NCBI GenBank assembly: GCA_947627625.1
Contig: CANQWR010000014.1
Span: 1-46,655, forward strand
Direction of reading: 5' to 3'
Length of the DNA stretch: 46,655 nucleotides
Source of the DNA: an uncultured Ruminococcus sp.
Lineage (GTDB): Bacteria; Bacillota; Clostridia; Oscillospirales; Ruminococcaceae
The translations under genes and the position numbers were made by a program. Shown in pieces: positions 42,031 to 46,655 of this stretch. The notes under the pieces were generated by a model. That model was given only the letters and a program-made list of their open reading frames with translations, had not been told where the DNA came from and did not search any database. The number at the start of each line of letters is the position of its first letter. Position 1 is the stretch's first letter.

Positions 42031-43008
42031 ATGCCGAAAGTTCTTGTTACAGGTGGGTGTGGATTGATAGGACAGCATATCTGCTCCGGACTACTGAAAA
42101 AGGGTTATGACGTTATAGCAACAGACACCGAAGAGAGACAGCACTACAATACGGGGAAACTGCACTACACTTTTGTGGAGTGTTCGCCGACGGACAAAGA
42201 TGCAATAGGAGATATTCTTGACAAGAATGATATTGAAATTCTGGTTCATGCGGCATTCACGGTTGACAACGATTTAGAGCCGATAGTGACAGAAAAACAG
42301 ATGAGGGAATCAGCGTCGTGTGACAAATTTCTGTACAGGTACGCAATGCAGGAGAATGAAATAGGAACGCACGTAAAGAAGATAATACTGCTTAGCACGG
42401 ATAAAGTGTATATGTACCCGAAGACGAGAGAGCCTATAAACGAGGACAGTGAGCTTGAATTGGTGTCGAACTATGCGAAGATGAAGTACGCCTCCGAGAA
42501 TGCACTTGTAGCCGAGAGGAAGAACCACAAAGAGACGATGTGTTGTATAATAAGGCATTCGCCCGTATACACGTTGAAATTCACGGACAATCTGATGTCG
42601 AGGATAACTGACCCGAGGGACCACACGCTGTTTGTGTGGGGAAAAGGGCAGTACGGGTTTCAGATGTGTTGCGTGCACAATCTTGTGGAGTTCATACTTG
42701 GGTTTGTACAGAATGCGTTAGATATGTCGCACGAGGGATATTATAACGTGGGAGACAGGGAGCTTACGAAAGCGGCAGATATAATCACGTTTATGAGGGA
42801 GAATCACCGTTTGGGGACGGTCGTACAGAAGTCCCCGGGGGGAGCGTTTTCTAAACTGAAAGGGCTTTTTTCGGGGAGTTCAAAGGAGGAGAGGCGGACG
42901 AATTACCGTTATCTTGACCTTGACAAACTTGAGAACAACAATATGCTTGACAAGACGAGGGCATCGAAGTTCACGAGTTTTCGGTGGAGCATCCACAACA
43001 CCAAGTGA
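42031..43008 (+). CDS. NAD-dependent epimerase/dehydratase family protein
   Basis: This extended short-chain dehydrogenase of 325 residues has the nucleotide-binding motif TGGCGLIGQH at residues 7-16. The catalytic Tyr-x-x-x-Lys is YAKMK (about residues 148-152), with the upstream Ser in LLSTDKVY (about 120). The C-terminal part (about 230-325) would bind the nucleotide sugar or other substrate. The exact reaction cannot be told; there is no neighbouring sugar-nucleotide pathway. GAAAGGAG lies eight bases before ATG 42031; a GTG at 42022 overlaps that site and is rejected. It is monocistronic with a terminator after it. Confidence 0.88.
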   Translation: MPKVLVTGGCGLIGQHICSGLLKKGYDVIATDTEERQHYNTGKLHYTFVECSPTDKDAIGDILDKNDIEILVHAAFTVDNDLEPIVTEKQMRESASCDKFLYRYAMQENEIGTHVKKIILLSTDKVYMYPKTREPINEDSELELVSNYAKMKYASENALVAERKNHKETMCCIIRHSPVYTLKFTDNLMSRITDPRDHTLFVWGKGQYGFQMCCVHNLVEFILGFVQNALDMSHEGYYNVGDRELTKAADIITFMRENHRLGTVVQKSPGGAFSKLKGLFSGSSKEERRTNYRYLDLDKLENNNMLDKTRASKFTSFRWSIHNTK

Positions 43009-43064
43009 TTATAATAATTAAAATTATAATAAATATATTATAAAAAAATAAAAAAAACAAAAAA

Positions 43065-43095
43065 GACGAGCTGTCGAAAGACAGCCCGTTTTTTA
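43065..43095. terminator. Probable bidirectional terminator between convergent genes
   Basis: GACGAGCTGTC and GACAGCCCGTT arms form a stem with one mismatch and a GAAA loop. T-runs follow on the plus strand and, because of the A-rich sequence before it, also on the minus strand. It serves the epimerase-like gene and the S4-domain gene. Confidence 0.8.
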
Positions 43096-43105
43096 ATAAT
43101 TTAAT

Positions 43106-43351
43106 TTAATTTTCAATAATTTGGTAATAGTCACTTGCGTTTTCTTTGAGGACGTGTTCGGCGATATCAGTGACTTTGACTTTAACGGGACGGTTTCCCA
43201 TATTGATTTCGATTACGTCACCGATTTTGACATCGTAGGAGGCTTTGACAGTTTTGCCGTTGACGGAAATTCTGCCTGCATCGCACGCCTCGTTGGCGAC
43301 AGTCCTGCGTTTTATGAGGCGAGTGACTTTGAGGAACTTGTCAATTCTCAG
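43106..43351 (-). CDS. S4-domain RNA-binding protein (RqcP/YabO-like), CTG start
   Basis: The 81-residue protein begins RIDKFLKVTRLIKRRTVANE after the initiator and has the S4 core EACDAGRISVNGKTVKASYD and VKIGDVIEI. The family includes RqcP (YabO), which binds stalled 50S subunits in ribosome-associated quality control. No ATG, GTG or TTG exists in frame before the conserved N-terminus. A CTG at 43351-43349 is nine bases after an AGAGG site and gives exactly the family's M-R-I-D-K start. A stop lies three codons further upstream. Translation from CTG is therefore inferred. Gene order mazG-HU-S4 fits the Clostridia. Downstream yabP and yabQ are absent. Confidence 0.85.
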   Translation of the reverse strand: MRIDKFLKVTRLIKRRTVANEACDAGRISVNGKTVKASYDVKIGDVIEINMGNRPVKVKVTDIAEHVLKENASDYYQIIEN

Positions 43352-43404
43352 AAAGAATCACCTCTTTATTTGTAATGCCCCCGAACTTTTACAATAGAAG
43401 ATAG

Positions 43405-43745
43405 TCATGGGGTGGAGGACTATTTTTCCGAAACCCCGAACTTTTACAATAGAAGATAGTCACGGGGGGTCTGGGGGGATACTTCCCCCCAGCGGGGTCA
43501 AGGGGCGGAGCCCCTTGTGGGGGTTCAGGGGGCAACGCCCCCTGCCCCTAATCGTCCTAATAAATATTCTTAAAATTTCAAAAAAAGTATAATTTTAAGA
43601 AAATTATTTTTTGGGGCAAAGCCCCCTGCCCCTAATCGTTCTAATATTTAGAGGGAACTGCACCTGCTCCACAATTATTTTAATAGAAAAATTTCCAAAA
43701 AAATATAATTTTAATAAAATTATTTTTTGGGGCAGAGTCCCCCCA
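43405..43745 (-). repeat. Composite AT/GC palindromic repeat, copy 9 (double)
   Basis: The largest copy, between the HU and S4 genes. The tail ATAGAAGATAGTCA is duplicated at about 43395 and 43449. A GC module follows with CAAGGGGCGGAGCCCCTTG and CAGGGGGC-AAC-GCCCCCTG. A first AT module is at about 43577-43612, then a second GC head, then the middle module GGGAACTGCACCTGCTCC and a second AT module to about 43733. The last about 100 bp are the inverted match of window bases 1-93. Confidence 0.85.
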
Positions 43746-43753
43746 AATATTAT

Positions 43754-44029
43754 TTATTTATTGACAGCCTGTTTAAGGGTTCTGCCTGCTTTGAAAGCGG
43801 GAGCTTTACAGGGAGGGCAGACCATCTTTTCTTTGGTTCTGGGGTTTATGCAGACCTTTTCGTTTCTCTGACGAACCTCGAAAGTGCCGAAACCTGCGAT
43901 AGAAACCTTTTCGCCCTTTTCGAGACTCTCCTGAATAGAAGAGAGAGTAGCTTCGAGAGCAATAGCAGCGTCTTTTTTAGTGCAGTCAACTCTGTCTGCG
44001 ATAACGCTTATGAGTTCATTTTTAGTCAT
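43754..44029 (-). CDS. hup: HU-family DNA-binding protein
   Basis: HU bends and compacts DNA as a dimer. The 91-residue protein has the normal length and fold: an N-terminal helix pair (MTKNELISVIADR), VSIAGFGTFEVRQR (about residues 42-55) and the DNA-intercalating arm with INPRT (about 60). The arm is unusual in carrying three cysteines (VCINPRT and VCPPCK) where most HU proteins have none. The end, APAFKAGRTLKQAVN, is typical. GGAGGAA precedes the ATG. It is 46 bp after mazG and probably cotranscribed. Confidence 0.96.
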   Translation of the reverse strand: MTKNELISVIADRVDCTKKDAAIALEATLSSIQESLEKGEKVSIAGFGTFEVRQRNEKVCINPRTKEKMVCPPCKAPAFKAGRTLKQAVNK

Positions 44030-44075
44030 AGTAAATTCCTCCTGTAAGTAAATTAAAGATTAAAAGATTAAAGAA

Positions 44076-44819
44076 TTAAGTGTTTTCGGGTTTAGTGACA
44101 GCAGAGCGTTCTGTTTCGGAGAACTTTTCAATAAAACTCTCCGTGGAGTCTCTCAGAGCTGTTTCAGCGTCCACACCGAGGGAATTTGAAATTTCGGCAC
44201 ACAGGAAAAGGAGTTCGCCGAGAGATTTTTCGGCGGAAGATTTATTTCCCGAGACCACAGCGTTTCTGATTTCGGACAGTTTTTCGGAAGCGGACTGTAT
44301 GGAATTTTCGGCATTTTGTACCTGTAAGAGACCCGAACGAGCTGCACGTTTTGAGACCTTTTCAGCTCTCATGAGAGCGGGCAGAGGTTTTGGAACGCTT
44401 TTTAGGGTGTCGGTGTAGGACTGTTGGTGTTTGGTGTGCATTTTAATGCTGTCCCAGTTTCTGAGGACCTGTTCTGTAGAATCGGCTTGAACGTCCGCAA
44501 AGACGTGAGGGTGGCGGACGATGAGTTTCCGACAGATACCCGTGCAGATGTCACCGAAATTGAAGGAGTTTTTTTCCTCTTCGAGAACACAGTGGAAGAC
44601 GACTTGGAGAAGAACGTCACCGAGTTCCTCTTTGAGGAGGTCGGAGTCATTTTTTTCGATAGCCTCAATGACTTCGTAGGTCTCTTCGATAAAATCAGCC
44701 TTTATTGAATGGTGGGTCTGCTGTCTGTCCCAAGGGCAGCCCTGTTCGCCTCTTAAAATTCTGACGATTTCGACGAGGTCGGAGACGGAATAGCTGTCTT
44801 TCTGCTGATATTCAACCAT
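44076..44819 (-). CDS. mazG: Nucleoside triphosphate pyrophosphohydrolase MazG
   Basis: MazG hydrolyses nucleoside triphosphates to monophosphates, which clears damaged or excess nucleotides. The 247-residue protein has two MazG-type halves. The first (about residues 15-115) has RGEQGCPWDRQQTHHSI, the EETYEVIEAI helix and EELGDVLLQVVFH, supplying the metal-binding Glu and Asp. The second (about 165-235) keeps GELLFLCAEIS but is weaker. The start is uncertain: ATG 44819, TTG 44825 and GTG 44831 are in frame after an AGAGGA site at about 44838-44833. I list the ATG; the spacing also allows the TTG. Confidence 0.93.
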   Translation of the reverse strand: MVEYQQKDSYSVSDLVEIVRILRGEQGCPWDRQQTHHSIKADFIEETYEVIEAIEKNDSDLLKEELGDVLLQVVFHCVLEEEKNSFNFGDICTGICRKLIVRHPHVFADVQADSTEQVLRNWDSIKMHTKHQQSYTDTLKSVPKPLPALMRAEKVSKRAARSGLLQVQNAENSIQSASEKLSEIRNAVVSGNKSSAEKSLGELLFLCAEISNSLGVDAETALRDSTESFIEKFSETERSAVTKPENT

Positions 44820-44838
44820 ATTCAAAAACACTTCCTCT

Positions 44839-44867
44839 ATAATAACTCAGATTTCCAAAAAAATCAA
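44839..44867 (-). promoter_or_regulatory. Weak candidate promoter of mazG
   Basis: On the minus strand TTGATT (44867-44862) and TATTAT (44844-44839) are separated by 17 bp. The expected start point would fall within or after the ribosome site, which makes use of this promoter doubtful. Readthrough from trpS is an alternative. Confidence 0.3.
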
Positions 44868-44949
44868 TAGTTTACGATAACTTTCTATATTTCACGGAAA
44901 ACAATGCGGATAAATGGTGCAAGTTTTGTGAATTATAACAAATTTTTGT

Positions 44950-44985
44950 TTAGGGGGTTCGTGAGAGAACCCCGATTTTTCTGTT
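44950..44985 (-). terminator. Hairpin after trpS
   Basis: GGGGTTC and GAACCCC form a seven-pair perfect stem with a six-base loop just after the trpS stop. On the minus strand the downstream bases are CTAAACAAAAA, not a T-run, so termination may be weak and allow readthrough to mazG. Confidence 0.5.
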
Positions 44986-45983
44986 CACGCCCTGTCGACG
45001 AAACCGACTTTGTGGTAGGCTTTTGAGACGATTTTAGACGAGATTTTCATAGCACGTCTTGCACCGTCGGAGTAGCACTGTTTGAGGTAAGCCCTGTCAG
45101 CCATAAGTTTTGCAAACTCAGTGCGGACGGGTTCGAGGTGGTCGGCGACAGCCTCCCCGACGGCGGTTTTGAAGTCTCCGTAACCTTTTCCTGCAAATTC
45201 GTTTTCTATTTCGTCATAATTTTTACCTGTGACAGCGGAGTAAATACTCATGAGATTATTTATGCCGTCTTTGCCCTCACGGTAAGCGACGAGAGTGTCG
45301 CTGTCGGTGACAGCCCGCCTGAATTTTCTGATAATAGTGTCTTTGTCGTCGAGGATAAGAATGCAGGCGTTGGGGTTGTCGTCGGACTTGGACATTTTCT
45401 TTGTGGGGTCTTGCAGGGACATAATCTTAGCACCGACTTCCGTTATATAGGGTTTGGGGACTTTGAAAAATTCGCCGTAGTGCTGATTAAAACGCTGAGC
45501 GATATTTCTTGCGAGTTCGAGGTGTTGTTTCTGGTCGACACCCACGGGAACCATATCGGCGTTATAGGCGAGAATATCGGCAGCCATGAGGGAGGGATAA
45601 GTGAATAGCCCTGCGTTTATATCGTCGGGGTGACGCTGACTTTTGTCCTTGAATTGGGTCATACGGGAGAGTTCCCCGAATTGGGTGTTACAGCAGAGAA
45701 TCCAGTTGAGACAGGCGTGAGTGTCCGCATGGCTCTGTATAAAGAGTATGGACTTTTGGGGGTCAATACCGCAAGCCATGAGAAGAGCATAGGACTCCAG
45801 AGAATGCTGTCGGAGTTTGGCGGGTTCCTGTCTGACAGTAATTGCGTGCATATCGGCGATACAGTAGATACAGTCGAACTTCTCTTGCAGAGATGACCAG
45901 TTTCTGACAGCACCGATATAGTTGCCGAGAGTAAAAGTACCCGTCGGCTGAATGGCACTGAATATCAGTTTTTTTTCGTCCAT
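44985..45983 (-). CDS. trpS: Tryptophan--tRNA ligase
   Basis: This class I synthetase charges tRNA-Trp. The 332-residue protein shows SAIQPTGTFTLGNYIGAV (about residues 9-26), where TLGN takes the HIGH position, and the KMSKS signature in KKMSKSDDNPNA (about 197). ADMHAI and the tryptophan-pocket residues in ADILAYNADMVPVGVDQKQH are present. ATG 45983 follows GAGGGG by nine bases. A longer in-frame reading back to 46196 overlaps the upstream gene and is rejected. No T-box is visible in the 13-bp gap to the upstream gene, so it depends on that gene's promoter. Confidence 0.96.
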   Translation of the reverse strand: MDEKKLIFSAIQPTGTFTLGNYIGAVRNWSSLQEKFDCIYCIADMHAITVRQEPAKLRQHSLESYALLMACGIDPQKSILFIQSHADTHACLNWILCCNTQFGELSRMTQFKDKSQRHPDDINAGLFTYPSLMAADILAYNADMVPVGVDQKQHLELARNIAQRFNQHYGEFFKVPKPYITEVGAKIMSLQDPTKKMSKSDDNPNACILILDDKDTIIRKFRRAVTDSDTLVAYREGKDGINNLMSIYSAVTGKNYDEIENEFAGKGYGDFKTAVGEAVADHLEPVRTEFAKLMADRAYLKQCYSDGARRAMKISSKIVSKAYHKVGFVDRA

Positions 45984-45996
45984 AACCGACCGCCCC

Positions 45997-46512
45997 TCAC
46001 TTAGAAGCCTTTCGTCTTTCGGCATCGTCTTTGAGCTGACAGTTTCTGAGCTCTTTGAGAACACGCTGATAGAGTACATAGAACGTACGTTTTTCGGGTT
46101 CACTTTCGGGAATGACACCGGGAGCGTACTGAGTTTTATAGATGCCCCTCTTTGTGAGCAAAAAGACGTTCTGAGTTCTACCCTTTGGCAGGTCATAGGA
46201 GTGAACCCTTTCGCACTTGGGGAGGAGAATTTTGGCGTTTGCGACCATGTTGTGAGTTTCCTGAACGAGATTTCTGTACTTCATAGATGCACCTGTGTAC
46301 TCATTGCCGTTGTTGAAGTAGAGATTTGACGCACCGTTTATAAAGCAGACCATAGTTGTAATGACATTGGAGGGCATGGGGATATCGATAACGACACCGA
46401 AGACCTCGAAGCCCTTGAAGCCGTTCTGGAAGAATTGGGAGGGGAAGTTAATAGCCTGACCTCTTGTCATGAGATATTTTTGGGTGACGGGGTATCTGTC
46501 TGTAGTAGGCAT
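45997..46512 (-). CDS. Conserved-looking protein of unknown function upstream of trpS
   Basis: The 171-residue soluble protein has no signal peptide or membrane segment. It is rich in aromatic and basic residues (RYPVTQKYLMTRGQAINFPSQ at the start; later FNNGNEYTGASMKYRNLV and KRTFYVLYQRVLKELRNC) and ends in a charged tail. I do not recognise the family. Codon use looks like the neighbours, the ATG follows AAAGGA, and the stop is 13 bp before the trpS start, so it is very probably a real gene cotranscribed with trpS. Confidence 0.7.
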   Translation of the reverse strand: MPTTDRYPVTQKYLMTRGQAINFPSQFFQNGFKGFEVFGVVIDIPMPSNVITTMVCFINGASNLYFNNGNEYTGASMKYRNLVQETHNMVANAKILLPKCERVHSYDLPKGRTQNVFLLTKRGIYKTQYAPGVIPESEPEKRTFYVLYQRVLKELRNCQLKDDAERRKASK

Positions 46513-46597
46513 AGTAAAAAAATCCTTTCGTTTTATATTTTATATATTTGGATTGGGGGGACTTGCTCCCTAATCTCAAATTTGCAACAGTAGAGTA

Positions 46598-46655
46598 ATT
46601 ATGGGGGGTCTGGGGGGATACTTCCCCCCAGCGGGGGTTTGGGGGCAGAGCCCCC
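46598..46655 (-). repeat. GC-run palindromic repeat, copy 10 (cut by window end)
   Basis: Starts ATTATGGGGGGTC, then CTGGGGGGATAC, CCCCCC, CGGGGG and TTGGGGGCAGAGCCCCC before the window ends. Same orientation as copies 5 and 7-9. Confidence 0.8.

Noticed and set aside
45984..46196. A longer trpS reading frame starting at 46196.
   Set aside because: It overlaps the upstream gene on the same strand for its whole extra length, and ATG 45983 has its own ribosome site and the family N-terminus.

Overview
The window looks like a chromosomal segment from a cellulosome-producing Ruminococcus, most likely of the R. flavefaciens / R. champanellensis group. The evidence is a sca-type scaffoldin cluster in the order known for R. 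flavefaciens (scaC-scaA-scaB-cttA-scaE), a sporulation protease (SpoIVB), an HPr with both His15 and Ser46, Firmicute-type promoters (TTGACA, 17 bp, TATAAT) and the mazG-HU-S4 gene order seen in Clostridia. I cannot fix the species from sequence alone. No tRNA, rRNA, phage or CRISPR locus was seen.

Layout. 0.3-6.4 kb: housekeeping genes (glyS, purB, a YqiA-like hydrolase, rimM, trmD, HPr). 6.9-10 kb: spoIVB on the minus strand, divergent from a GH3 lipoprotein. 10.4-18.9 kb: two sugar ABC permeases and a VanY-type carboxypeptidase, then a HlyD-like adaptor, a MacB-periplasmic-domain protein and a large solute-binding lipoprotein; no ATPase is encoded here. 19-26.4 kb: rplJ-rplL behind an L10 leader, mscL, a zinc-ribbon membrane protein, proS, gtrA, dusB and a CapA-like lipoprotein. 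26.5-38.7 kb: the scaffoldin cluster. 38.7-41.7 kb: a compact operon of a 27-residue ORF, a DUF2500-like protein, ung, metF and a MetH-activation-domain protein. 42-43 kb: an epimerase-like protein. 43.1-46.5 kb, minus strand: an unknown gene, trpS, mazG, HU and an S4-domain protein that appears to start at CTG.

How the scaffoldin genes fit together. ScaE carries one cohesin and a C-terminal sortase signal, so it should be fixed to the wall. ScaB (six cohesins) and the CttA-position protein both end in an X-dockerin that should dock onto ScaE. ScaA (two cohesins plus dockerin) should dock on ScaB, and ScaC (one cohesin plus dockerin) is an adaptor. The first three genes follow one promoter with a structured leader of about 228 nt. 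cttA and scaE have their own upstream promoters.

The most unusual non-coding feature is a family of long, G/C-run-rich composite repeats in at least ten intergenic regions, absent from the scaffoldin cluster. Their stems differ between copies by compensatory changes, so the folded form seems to be conserved. Some copies carry an AT-rich palindromic end, and one pair at 1-93 and about 43618-43715 is nearly identical in inverted orientation.
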